From Dethiosulfovibrio russensis (GTDB lineage: Bacteria; Synergistota; Synergistia; Synergistales; Dethiosulfovibrionaceae), in assembly GCF_021568855.1 (NCBI RefSeq), contig NZ_JAKGUG010000006.1, positions 112,935 through 176,934 of the forward strand: a stretch of DNA of 64,000 nt, given 5' to 3'. A program made the position numbers and the translations under genes. Of this stretch, positions 24,682 to 32,850 are shown piece by piece. The notes below the pieces were generated by a model, which searched no databases, was not told the DNA's origin, and saw nothing but the letters and a program-made list of their open reading frames with translations. The first letter of the stretch is position 1, and every line of letters starts with the position of its first letter.

Positions 24682-24712
24682 ATGTTAGACCTTTCCCTAA
24701 GGGTAAGGTCAA
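24682..24712 (-). promoter_or_regulatory. MerR-type promoter/operator (19-bp spacer)
   Basis: On the minus strand: TTGACC, then 19 bases, then TAACAT. The spacer contains the dyad CCTTACCC/GGGAAAGG centred between the two elements, the classic over-long spacer that MerR proteins untwist. It lies 25 bases before the start codon of the regulator gene, so autoregulation is very likely. Confidence 0.87.
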
Positions 24713-24714
24713 GC

Positions 24715-25704
24715 CTAGTGAACGATTATGTCCGACTGAGCACCGCATTCGGAACATCTTCCGTCCTCAAGTAGCCCCATCGCGTCGACCCGATAGCCCC
24801 CCCTCGTGACCAGAGGTGCTCCGCAGCTCATGCATCTGGTGATGGAGCCAAGCCCCCTGTTTCCCTGGTAGACCCTCATGAGTTCCGAGGAGGCTAGGTC
24901 TGCCATATGGTCCATCAGCCTTTCGTCGGTGGGAGGGGCGTTCCATCTGTGAGCCGGATAGTACCTGTTTATATGGAGGGGGATCGCTGGGTCCAGGTTA
25001 TTCAGCCATCGAAGCATTCTCGCGAATTCTTCCAGATCGTCGGAGATCCCGGGAACCGCCAGCCAGGAGATCTCCAGGTGTATCCCCTTTTCGTGTATAG
25101 CTTTTATCGTAGATTTCGTAGCGTCGAGATTTCCGCCTATCTTGGTGTACGTGTCATCATCGAAGGTCTTCAGGTCAACGTTGGCACAGTCGATCGATGG
25201 CAGGAGGTCTTTCAAGGGAGCTTGGGCGATCTGTCCGTTTGTCACCAGGACCGTTCTCTTGCCCTTTTTCCTGAGCATGGGCAGGACGTCGATGAGGAAC
25301 TCGTAGGAGACAAGCGGTTCGTTGTAGGTGAAGGCCACCAGGTCGGTCCCGCTTCGATCCGTCAGGTCCGATATGTCGGAGGGAGACATGTCGGTCGTAG
25401 GGGGGGCGCCGTCAAACCTAGTGAGTCGCCAGTTCTGACAGAACGGGCAGTTCATGGAGCATCCCACGCTTCCCAGAGAGAGTATCGGTTCTCCCGGGTG
25501 CCAATGGAACAGGGGCTTCTTCTCCACCGGATCGATCGCTACGGAGGAGATTTCTCCGTAATTCAGTACCATCAGTACTCCGCCCTCGTTTTTTCTGACG
25601 GAGCAGAACCCGCTGTCGCCTGGTTTCAGGAAACAGCTGTGGGGACATAGATCGCATATGATGCCATCCCCCTCTGGATGCCACCATAGAGCCTCAGTCT
25701 TCAT
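24715..25704 (-). CDS. amrS: AmmeMemoRadiSam-system radical SAM enzyme AmrS
   Basis: 329 residues. The radical-SAM cluster motif is CSMNCPFCQNW (CxxxCxxC). An N-terminal Cys-rich segment (CDLCPHSC..., residues 18-35) and C-terminal double CxxC (CMSCG, CSECG) probably bind extra iron or zinc. It resembles PflA-like activases. The gene overlaps amrA by 11 bases. The AMMECR1-Memo-radical SAM set is widely conserved but its chemistry remains unsettled. Confidence 0.88.
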   Translation of the reverse strand: MKTEALWWHPEGDGIICDLCPHSCFLKPGDSGFCSVRKNEGGVLMVLNYGEISSVAIDPVEKKPLFHWHPGEPILSLGSVGCSMNCPFCQNWRLTRFDGAPPTTDMSPSDISDLTDRSGTDLVAFTYNEPLVSYEFLIDVLPMLRKKGKRTVLVTNGQIAQAPLKDLLPSIDCANVDLKTFDDDTYTKIGGNLDATKSTIKAIHEKGIHLEISWLAVPGISDDLEEFARMLRWLNNLDPAIPLHINRYYPAHRWNAPPTDERLMDHMADLASSELMRVYQGNRGLGSITRCMSCGAPLVTRGGYRVDAMGLLEDGRCSECGAQSDIIVH

Positions 25705-27013
25705 CGGATTCCCCGTGCCTCTCGACGGTGAACCTCTCTATCTCCAGGTCGTCGGTGTATGCCAACCCGGCCTTGGCCGCGGCTATGGATAGTTGATCGT
25801 CGATTGAATCCACTCCTTCTAGATCCGGAAGCAGAACCCCCCGTCTGGAACCCTTGGAGACTATGACGCCGTAGATTCTAGGGTTCAGCTGCTCTTTATC
25901 CGGAACCCTTTCGGGTTCGGAGAGTATGTCCACCGATATGGTTATCTCTTTGAGCTCCTTTGAGGTGACCGGGGGAAACCTCGGGTCCGATGTGGCGGCG
26001 GCTATGGCGTTGGACTCTATTTCCTCCGCCAGGGAAGCTCTCACGGGAGAGAGGGTTCCGATACATCCTCTCAACTGTCCTCTCTTTTTGAGCGACACAA
26101 AACAAGCCCTTGGTCGCGACAGTTCCTTGTTTGTCGTTTCATCCCTTTGTCTGTTTTTCCCGTCGAGAAAGTACTCGAGGGTAGATCTTGCCAATCTTAC
26201 CGCAGGGTGAGTTTTCGTCGTACCGGATTTTGGCTTATCGACCGTTCCCAATGCGATGCAGTAGCCGACGCCGTAGGGGCCTTCGTATGAGAGTACGTCC
26301 ATAGGAGCTCCTATAAGTCCTATGAGGGCCATGGCGGAACGGAGGCCGCATTCTCCCGCTCGTGATATGGTCTCTGGATCCATCCGAGCTATGGGATCGG
26401 ATTTTCCCTTTATAAGGGCTTCGACGATACGTTCGTCCAGTATTCTGCCGTCCGGGGAGTATCCCGCAGGGGCGTCCGGTGTCAGACGGTGAGAGAGGTC
26501 GCCACTTGCTACCAATCCCCAGCTTCTTTTTCCCGTCATAGTCGAAAGAGCTTTTCCCATCTCGTAGGCCTCTTCCCGAGTCAGTCCTATAGGATTTGCC
26601 AGAATTACCGAAGGCATCCTGGTCCATCTCTTTCTGAAAAACCAGAAGGGGACGAATGCTCCGTGGTCGAGAGAGGTAATTTTGTTGTGATATGTACGTA
26701 TGGGTATCTTCCCGTCTAGGAATGAGATCAGATCTTCTGCGGCTTCCATATTCCCGTTCAGGTTCATCGAGATCTCCGGATGGCCGAATCCCCCCATGTC
26801 TCCTTCATAGATAGATCCGGTCGATATGGTCAATCCCCTGAACGAGAACGAGTGGGGCGAGAGGATTAAGATCGTATCCGGCAAGTTACTCGAGAGCCTT
26901 TTGGCCAGATCTTCCATCGCTTCGATCGTGTCGATAGCCTCCATCTGCCTGCCTTCGCCTATGTTATCCACTATTATAGGTGGATGAGGGGTAAGACATC
27001 CCCAGAGCCACAT
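25694..27013 (-). CDS. amrA: AmmeMemoRadiSam-system protein A: LigB-type dioxygenase domain fused to AMMECR1
   Basis: 439 residues. The N-terminal part (about 1-265) is a class III extradiol dioxygenase-like domain with histidines in LTPHPPIIV, LSPHSFSF, DHGAFVPFWFF and ASGDLSHRL, which suits a mononuclear metal site. The C-terminal part (about 285-435) is AMMECR1, with the hallmark LRGCIGTLSP. ATG 27013 has AGGAGG 8 bases before it. Fusion and pairing with AmrS fix the name. The Memo-like half may make a separate AmrB unnecessary here. Confidence 0.9.
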   Translation of the reverse strand: MWLWGCLTPHPPIIVDNIGEGRQMEAIDTIEAMEDLAKRLSSNLPDTILILSPHSFSFRGLTISTGSIYEGDMGGFGHPEISMNLNGNMEAAEDLISFLDGKIPIRTYHNKITSLDHGAFVPFWFFRKRWTRMPSVILANPIGLTREEAYEMGKALSTMTGKRSWGLVASGDLSHRLTPDAPAGYSPDGRILDERIVEALIKGKSDPIARMDPETISRAGECGLRSAMALIGLIGAPMDVLSYEGPYGVGYCIALGTVDKPKSGTTKTHPAVRLARSTLEYFLDGKNRQRDETTNKELSRPRACFVSLKKRGQLRGCIGTLSPVRASLAEEIESNAIAAATSDPRFPPVTSKELKEITISVDILSEPERVPDKEQLNPRIYGVIVSKGSRRGVLLPDLEGVDSIDDQLSIAAAKAGLAYTDDLEIERFTVERHGESDED

Positions 27014-27172
27014 GTACAGGACCTCCTCTTGGATGAATTTTGAAGCTCTGTATTTACTATACGCCAAAGGCCATGAGATTGGGAGTTTAGGGCTGAGTCG
27101 ATAAGGGTGTTACAATTAAAAAAAGACTCTGCCGTTCATACGGTGGAGGACGATAGAAGACGGAGGCTGACA

Positions 27173-28678
27173 ATGTCCAAAACGAAGATCTTGATAGTCG
27201 AGGACGAGATCATCATAGCGATGGATCTCAGGGCTAGGTTGGAGCGAATGGGATACGAGGCCGTCGAGTTGAGCGATGTCTTGGATATCTCTCTTGGATC
27301 CGTCGCTTCTCACGATCCGGACGTAGTTTTGATGGATATCCGACTGGGGGAGGGGGTAGACGGTATCTCTCTTGCCGGAGAGATAAGGAGAGATCTGGAT
27401 ATCCCCGTTATTTTCGTAACGGCTCACTCCGATAGTCTGACCCTGGATAGAGCGGGCCGTACCGACCCTTACGGTTATCTCATAAAACCGGTGAAGGATC
27501 GAGAGCTTCAGGTGACTATCTCTATGGCGATGCACAAACACCATACCGAGGGGCAGCTGCATAAACTTTTCCACAACATACCGAACGGGGTTATGGTGTT
27601 GCGATACGACGAGAGTGCTCACGATCTGATCGTCGAGTCGGTAAACCCGGCGGCGATGAAGATGGATAGAGTCGAGGAAGATATGGTGGGAAGACCTCTT
27701 TCCGCCTACCTCATGAGGTCCGTCTGTTACGATCTGGAGGGAAGCGGTTGTTTTGGTCTTGTAGAGACGGTCTATCGGGTATGGAAGACCGGCGTATCGG
27801 AGCCATACACTTTGACCTCCATAAGAGACGATTCGATTTTTGGATGGAGAGAATATTTCGTGTACAGGTCCTCCAAGGACGAGGTGACTTTCGTCTTTCA
27901 GGACGTGACGGAGAGGAAACGGCTGGAGGAAACCCTGAAACTGAGGGCCAGCGACATGATGTATAGCATAGAACATCTGGAAGCTCTCAGGGCTTCTCTG
28001 GACGTGGCTCTGGAGAGCGATCTTTCGGTAGCTCAGAGGATATCCTACATCGCCGATTTCATGGCTAAGGCAGTGAGCGATCCAGATAGAATGTCGGTCA
28101 GGATCGTCTGGGAGGACAAGGAGGTTAGAAACTCCGGATTTCAGGGCATGAGGTGGCTTTTCTCCCGCCCTCTGTTCAGAGGGCGGCGAAAGATAGGTTC
28201 CGTCGAGTGGGGGTACTCGGAGGAGAGGGCGGATTTATTCGAGGGACCTTTCTCGAGAGAAGAGATAGATCTTTTCGAGTCATTGGTGCAGGTTATCTCC
28301 CATCTGGTAGAGGATAGTCTGAGAGAGAGGGAGCTACGAGGGCGTATAGGAATCCTTCAGGATGTTCTGGATTCTTTTAACGTGCCGGTTCTGTGTCTGG
28401 ACAGAGTGGGACGGATAGTTCACCTTAACGGATCTATGGAGGAACTGCTGGACATGGGGAGGGAAGAACTTTTGTCCCTGTCTTTGGACAGAATCCCTTC
28501 CGACATCGCGAGGAAGCTCTCCCCCGTATCGGCCAGGGTCTTGGAATCCGGGGTGGCGGAGAGGATTCATTGGGAGGAATCTCCAGTGGAGATCAGACCG
28601 ACTTTGAACATGGGGCTCGTCTCAGGTGTGATGATTTTATTTCCCGTCTCCGGGAGGTGCTGCAATGACATCTCGTGA
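27173..28678 (+). CDS. response regulator with PAS and GAF-like domains, no recognised output domain
   Basis: 501 residues. A receiver domain (about 3-125) has the acidic pocket VEDE, the phospho-acceptor Asp in VVLMDIRLGEG and Lys in LIKPVK. Then come a PAS-like module (about 132-270, ending in the PAC-type FVFQDVTERKRLEETL), a coiled segment, a GAF-like region (about 310-420) and another PAS-like region (about 430-495). No histidine kinase, GGDEF or DNA-binding domain is visible, so it probably works through protein contacts. ATG 27173 follows ACGGAGG. It overlaps the FapA-like gene. Confidence 0.82.
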   Translation: MSKTKILIVEDEIIIAMDLRARLERMGYEAVELSDVLDISLGSVASHDPDVVLMDIRLGEGVDGISLAGEIRRDLDIPVIFVTAHSDSLTLDRAGRTDPYGYLIKPVKDRELQVTISMAMHKHHTEGQLHKLFHNIPNGVMVLRYDESAHDLIVESVNPAAMKMDRVEEDMVGRPLSAYLMRSVCYDLEGSGCFGLVETVYRVWKTGVSEPYTLTSIRDDSIFGWREYFVYRSSKDEVTFVFQDVTERKRLEETLKLRASDMMYSIEHLEALRASLDVALESDLSVAQRISYIADFMAKAVSDPDRMSVRIVWEDKEVRNSGFQGMRWLFSRPLFRGRRKIGSVEWGYSEERADLFEGPFSREEIDLFESLVQVISHLVEDSLRERELRGRIGILQDVLDSFNVPVLCLDRVGRIVHLNGSMEELLDMGREELLSLSLDRIPSDIARKLSPVSARVLESGVAERIHWEESPVEIRPTLNMGLVSGVMILFPVSGRCCNDIS

Positions 28679-30191
28679 CGATATGGAGGAAAGAAGGCTG
28701 GAGCTTGGTGTCGCCATGGCCGAGTCGTCTTTAGATAAGCTTCTGGCCGATCTGGGTAAGCTGGTGGAGAAAGGGGAGCTGCCCGACGATGAGGTTTTGC
28801 ACGGATCCTTTTCCTATAGGGTGTCGGTAGACAGGTTAACGGTTTTTTTGGACCTTTTCCCTCCGTCGGAAGGGGGGGAGCCTCTGGAGTCTTTGTCTAT
28901 ATTCCAGGCCCTGAGGGAGCATGGTATAGACGAAGTTTTGGAGGAGAACGTCATTTCCGCCGTGTCCGAGTGCAACCGAGAGAGAAAGACCTTGCAGAGA
29001 GTGGTGGCAGCTCAAGGAGTTCCCCCTAAACCTTCCAAGGACGGATCCATAAGATATAACCTTCCCTTTCGAGAAAAAGGCTCGGAGATGGTAGACGAAG
29101 AAAAGAAAGTGGACTACAAAGATAGAGGAACTATAATCTTCGTCGATGTCGGAGAGGAATTGGCCTATGTCGATCCGCCGGAAGAGGGAGAACCCGGTAA
29201 GGATGTCTATGGCAGGCAGATTCCTGTAAAGCCTCCAAAACGATTTTCGCTATCTGCCGGTAAAGGGGTCGAATGTGTTGACGGAAGGATCTTTAAGGCT
29301 ATCGTTCAAGGACAGCCGGTACTGCGAGGCCAGGAAATATCGGTACGAGAGGTATATGTAATTCCCGGTGACGTTAATTTAACGACCGGCAACGTGGATT
29401 TTTTCGGATCTGTCATGGTTGGTGGAAACGTAGCGGAAGGCTTTTCCATCGTATGCGGAGGCGATCTTGAAATCAGGGGCACGGCTGAGTCGGCGTGTAT
29501 ATCGGTCGCTGGTAACGCCAGGATCAACTCCATAATAGGTGAAAACTCCAAAATAGACGTTAAGGGGAGTCTCGAAGCGCGTTTCATTCAGGGCGGAGAG
29601 ATAAAGGTAGGAGAGGACGTCGTCGTGGGCTCCTACGTGCTTCACTCCGACCTACAGGCCGGGGGCGCGGTAACCGTTAGAGGACGTAAGGGCATTATCG
29701 GCGGACATGTCGTCGCTCTCGATAAAATAGACACGACGGTGGCAGGTGCACCGATGGGAACCGTCACGGTTCTGGAAGTAGGGGTGATGGCCCATCTAAA
29801 GGCAGAGCTTGCGGATCTCGAGTCTAGGATAGATAAGGGGCAGGATGTGCTGAACAAGATATACCAGGTGGTGAAGGCCATATTGCCCAGGTTCAAAGCA
29901 GGGTATCCGGTTCCTTCCTCCATGAAGGAGAGGTTGAGAATAGTCCAGGATAAAAAAGAGGCCTTGACCGATGCGATTCAGGGCTGGAAAGGCCGTGAGA
30001 TGGTCATAAGGCGCCAGATGGCTCAGATGTCAGGTGCTTTTCCTACGGTCTCAGTGAGACAAAAGGTGTATCCCGGAGTGGAGATCGTCATATATAACGT
30101 CAGAAAATCAATCCGGGAAGAGTTGCGATTTATCACGTTCTCTAGAGATGTCGACAATAATCGAATAAAGGAGAGCCCATGTTCGCGATAG
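28665..30191 (+). CDS. FapA family protein (DUF342, flagellar assembly protein A-like)
   Basis: 508 residues. The DUF342 beta-helix core (about 190-390) shows repeating polymer-like strands: GDVNLTTGNVDFFGSVMVGGNV, GGDLEIRGTAESA and KIDVKGSLEARFIQGG. The tail is helical and coiled (about 395-470). Homologues occur with chemotaxis, flagellar or signalling genes and may scaffold polar assemblies; the function is unsettled. The 14-base overlap with the receiver-PAS gene suggests both act together. Confidence 0.85.
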   Translation: MTSRDDMEERRLELGVAMAESSLDKLLADLGKLVEKGELPDDEVLHGSFSYRVSVDRLTVFLDLFPPSEGGEPLESLSIFQALREHGIDEVLEENVISAVSECNRERKTLQRVVAAQGVPPKPSKDGSIRYNLPFREKGSEMVDEEKKVDYKDRGTIIFVDVGEELAYVDPPEEGEPGKDVYGRQIPVKPPKRFSLSAGKGVECVDGRIFKAIVQGQPVLRGQEISVREVYVIPGDVNLTTGNVDFFGSVMVGGNVAEGFSIVCGGDLEIRGTAESACISVAGNARINSIIGENSKIDVKGSLEARFIQGGEIKVGEDVVVGSYVLHSDLQAGGAVTVRGRKGIIGGHVVALDKIDTTVAGAPMGTVTVLEVGVMAHLKAELADLESRIDKGQDVLNKIYQVVKAILPRFKAGYPVPSSMKERLRIVQDKKEALTDAIQGWKGREMVIRRQMAQMSGAFPTVSVRQKVYPGVEIVIYNVRKSIREELRFITFSRDVDNNRIKESPCSR

Positions 30192-30212
30192 AAATGTGTT
30201 TCGTATAATGTG

Positions 30213-30221
30213 TGCTATAAT
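30213..30221 (+). promoter_or_regulatory. extended -10 promoter for the OpuA-like operon
   Basis: TGCTATAAT, a consensus extended -10 element, lies 75 bases before the ATPase start. Another TATAAT sits at 30204-30209. No good -35 is seen. Confidence 0.5.
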
Positions 30222-30295
30222 TATAAGATAGGACTGAGATAGTAGTCTCCTTTTGGAGATGATGTAAATTAAAAATCAAGGAGAGTGATGGAAAG

Positions 30296-31165
30296 TTGAC
30301 AGCGATTATAGAGGTGAAAGACCTTTGGAAGGTCTACGGCAAGGACGCCGTCGACGTCGACGTCGAGGACGAGGATCTCATAACCGAATTTGACGAGTCG
30401 GAGGATACGGTAGTCGCTATAAGAGGAATTTCCTTCGAGGTCCAGCGGGGAGAGGTTTTCGTGGTCATGGGGCTTTCTGGCAGCGGTAAATCTACCCTGA
30501 TAAGGAGTATCCTGCGTCTTATCGATCCCTCCTCTGGATCCATAGTGGTCGATGGTGAGGACGTAACTCAGCTTGATCGTGATGGATTGGTCCAGTTCAG
30601 ACGTGATCATGTAGCTATGGTGTTCCAGCATTACGGCCTGCTTCCCCATAGGACGGTCCTTCAAAACGTTGCTTTTGGTCTCAAGTTGAAGGGAATCCCT
30701 CAAAAGGAGAGACTCGATAGGGCCATGGCAGCTATCGAGCGAGTTGGGCTTAAGGGATGGGAGAATTACTATCCTTCCTCGTTGAGCGGCGGGATGAGAC
30801 AGAGGGTCGGTATCGCCAGAGCCGTGGTCATGGATTCCCCCATCCTCCTAATGGACGAGCCTTTCAGTGGACTGGATCCCCTTATCCGCAGGGAGATGCA
30901 GGATGAGCTCATCCGTTTGCAGGAGGAGATGCACAAGACTATATTCTTCGTCACCCATGATTTGGACGAGGCTATGCGTCTCGGAGATCGTATGGCTGTA
31001 ATGAAAAACGGCGACATAGTCCAGATGGGGCATCCTTCGGAGATTCTGGCCAACCCTGCCGACGAATACGTGGCTCGCTTTGTCCACGACAAAAGAGAGC
31101 AGCTCAGGATGGCCGACGCCAAGAATTGCCCTGTTTCCGAGGAGGTGATTTCCGATGTTTCCTGA
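30296..31165 (+). CDS. glycine betaine/proline-type ABC transporter ATP-binding protein
   Basis: 289 residues. Walker A GLSGSGKST, Q-loop VFQHYGLLPHRTV, signature LSGGMRQRVGIARA, Walker B ILLMDEPFSGLDP and switch VTHD closely match ProV/OpuAA. It lacks the C-terminal CBS pair found in many ProV proteins (about 400 residues). The N-terminal segment at about 14-33 is unusually acidic, from a GACGTC-rich DNA run. TTG 30296 is the start that gives a full N-terminus. It overlaps the permease gene by 11 bases. Confidence 0.88.
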   Translation: MTAIIEVKDLWKVYGKDAVDVDVEDEDLITEFDESEDTVVAIRGISFEVQRGEVFVVMGLSGSGKSTLIRSILRLIDPSSGSIVVDGEDVTQLDRDGLVQFRRDHVAMVFQHYGLLPHRTVLQNVAFGLKLKGIPQKERLDRAMAAIERVGLKGWENYYPSSLSGGMRQRVGIARAVVMDSPILLMDEPFSGLDPLIRREMQDELIRLQEEMHKTIFFVTHDLDEAMRLGDRMAVMKNGDIVQMGHPSEILANPADEYVARFVHDKREQLRMADAKNCPVSEEVISDVS

Positions 31166-32009
31166 TGCATGGGAATTTCACGTAGCTCAATACGTAAACG
31201 ACGGAGTCGACTGGCTTCTGGTTCGGTTTGCCCCTGCTTTCGACAGTATCTCCGTGTTCATCTCCTCCGTACTTTCGGGAATACAGAGCTCTCTGGAGAT
31301 GGTACCCTGGTGGGCCTATATCATCGCGGTGGCTCTAGGCGTATGGTTGGCAACGGGCAAGAAGAAGTCTGCGGTTATACTGGCTGCTTTTACCTTCTGT
31401 ATCGGTCTTTTCGGCCTTTGGGGGTTGGCTCTCGAGACCCTCTCGATAATAATAACGTCCGTTTTGATCTCCCTTTTGTTGGGAATTCCCCTCGGAGTAA
31501 TGACGGCGGAGTTCCCTAGGGGAACCGCCTTTATGAAGCCCCTTCTCGACGGCATGCAGACCATGCCCAGTTTCGTCTATCTAATACCGGCTATGATGTT
31601 CTTCGGCCTGGGAAAGGTCCCCGCTGTCTTCGCTACGTTGATATATTCGATGCCTCCTGTCATACGACTGACCACCCTCGGACTTCGACAGGTTCCCAAA
31701 CCTGCGCAGGAAGCCGCTATCGCTTATGGTGCCACTAGGTGGCAATTGCTCAAGGAGGTTCGTCTTCCCTTGGCCATGCCTGGGATAATGGCCGGAATAA
31801 ACCAGACTACCATGATGGCGTTGGCCATGGTAGTTGTGTGTGCCATGATTGGCGCTAGGGGACTTGGGCAGGAAGTGTTGCTATCGATAAACAGGATCGA
31901 TATCGGTAGAGGGTTCGAATCGGGCATAAGCATCGTCATAATGGCGATAGTCATAGATCGGATTACCCAAGGATTGGGCAAGAGATGGGAGCCCAAGAAA
32001 AGACAGTAA
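31155..32009 (+). CDS. glycine betaine/proline-type ABC transporter permease
   Basis: 284 residues, about six membrane helices. The ProW/OpuAB EAA-type loop is QVPKPAQEAAIAYGATRWQLLKEVRLPLAMPGIMAGINQT. The protein pairs with the ATPase encoded before it to import an osmolyte or quaternary amine. No binding protein follows in the operon and none is fused, so one must be encoded elsewhere. The stop is followed by the bioY control region. Confidence 0.9.
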   Translation: MFPDAWEFHVAQYVNDGVDWLLVRFAPAFDSISVFISSVLSGIQSSLEMVPWWAYIIAVALGVWLATGKKKSAVILAAFTFCIGLFGLWGLALETLSIIITSVLISLLLGIPLGVMTAEFPRGTAFMKPLLDGMQTMPSFVYLIPAMMFFGLGKVPAVFATLIYSMPPVIRLTTLGLRQVPKPAQEAAIAYGATRWQLLKEVRLPLAMPGIMAGINQTTMMALAMVVVCAMIGARGLGQEVLLSINRIDIGRGFESGISIVIMAIVIDRITQGLGKRWEPKKRQ

Positions 32010-32010
32010 C

Positions 32011-32037
32011 GTCAACCCTCTGTTTTTTTAGGTTGAC
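32011..32037. promoter_or_regulatory. palindrome GTCAACC-N13-GGTTGAC over the bioY -35 (BirA-like operator candidate)
   Basis: Perfect inverted 7-mers at 32011-32017 and 32031-32037. The right arm overlaps the TTGACA of the bioY promoter, an ideal place for a repressor. BirA operators have the form TTGTAAACC-N14-16-GGTTTACAA, so the half-site fits in part and the spacing is one base short. Confidence 0.5.
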
Positions 32038-32061
32038 AGTTCTGACGTAGCCGTGTATCCT
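32033..32061 (+). promoter_or_regulatory. sigma-70-type promoter of bioY
   Basis: TTGACA (32033-32038), a 17-base spacer, TATCCT (32056-32061). The transcription start would fall near 32068, inside the left arm of the following hairpin. Confidence 0.65.
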
Positions 32062-32101
32062 CTCGTCGTAGTAAACAAAACTACGACGAGAGGATTTTTT
32101 T
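32057..32101 (+). terminator. 15-bp hairpin plus T7: terminator of the OpuA-like operon that also buries the bioY ribosome site
   Basis: ATCCTCTCGTCGTAG (32057-32071) pairs perfectly with CTACGACGAGAGGAT (32081-32095), loop TAAACAAAA, followed by seven T. The GAGAGGA in the right arm is also the only ribosome site for the bioY ATG at 32102. Confidence 0.88.
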
Positions 32102-32644
32102 ATGAAGATCAAAACGAGGGATATGGTTCTGGTTGCTCTTTTTGCCGGGCTTACCGCAGTAGGTGCTTTCCTAAGAATTCCCATAGGTCCCGCTCCTATC
32201 TCGATGCAGAATTTTTTTACGGTGATGTCCGGATGTCTCTTGGGCTCTAGGCTTGGGGCGGTCTCCCAAGGGTTGTACGTCTCTCTGGGGTTGATAGGGG
32301 TTCCCGTTTTTACCTCCGGAGGAGGTCCGTCCTATCTGCTTAACCCAACCTTCGGCTTTTTAATGGGGTTCATCCTCTGTGCCTGGATAATAGGAAGGTT
32401 GACGGAGGGAAAAAAGCCATCGGTGGCCGTTTTTTTTCTTGCTTCCGTAGCGGGTTCCTTGGTTGTTTATGCTGTAGGGGTGCCATGGCTTTACGTTATA
32501 TTGACCAAGGTGTCCGGAGTGGATATAACGTTTATGAAGGCTTTAAAGGTAGGTTGCCTGGTATTTATACCCGGAGATCTGGTAAAGATAGCCTTGGTCT
32601 CTTGGCTGTCCAGTAGAATAGTGCCTTTGATAGCTAGAGGGTAG
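32102..32644 (+). CDS. bioY: biotin transporter BioY (ECF S component)
   Basis: 180 residues with about six membrane helices and the BioY signatures LRIPIGPAPISMQNFFTVMSG and FLMGFILCAWIIGRLTEG, then PGDLVKI near the end. BioY binds biotin and either works alone or with the shared ECF energy module. No biotin synthesis gene is adjacent, so uptake may be the main biotin source. Its ATG follows directly on the T-run of the hairpin at 32057-32101, which forms an unusual control region. Confidence 0.95.
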   Translation: MKIKTRDMVLVALFAGLTAVGAFLRIPIGPAPISMQNFFTVMSGCLLGSRLGAVSQGLYVSLGLIGVPVFTSGGGPSYLLNPTFGFLMGFILCAWIIGRLTEGKKPSVAVFFLASVAGSLVVYAVGVPWLYVILTKVSGVDITFMKALKVGCLVFIPGDLVKIALVSWLSSRIVPLIARG

Positions 32645-32656
32645 ATATTACGGTTC

Positions 32657-32694
32657 ACCGGATTGCTCAAAAGAGTGATCCGGTTTATTTTTTT
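32657..32694 (+). terminator. terminator of bioY
   Basis: ACCGGATTGCTC and GAGTGATCCGGT pair around an AAAA loop with one 2-base mismatch, followed by TTATTTTTTT. Confidence 0.85.
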
Positions 32695-32850
32695 AGTTCA
32701 AAATATGACATAAGCCTTCGTATGTGATATTAACGAAAAAATGCCTATCTTGTCGTCTTTCTGGTGAGTGTGAGATTTGACAACCTTGTGTGCAGTGTAA
32801 TAAGGTGAATATGGTGCTTGGCACCAAACTATCGTTAAGGGGGCAAGTTT

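Noticed and set aside
30337..30390. GACGTC-like repeated bases
   Set aside because: In frame within the ATPase gene and too short and imperfect to be a true tandem repeat locus; noted only as an acidic insert.
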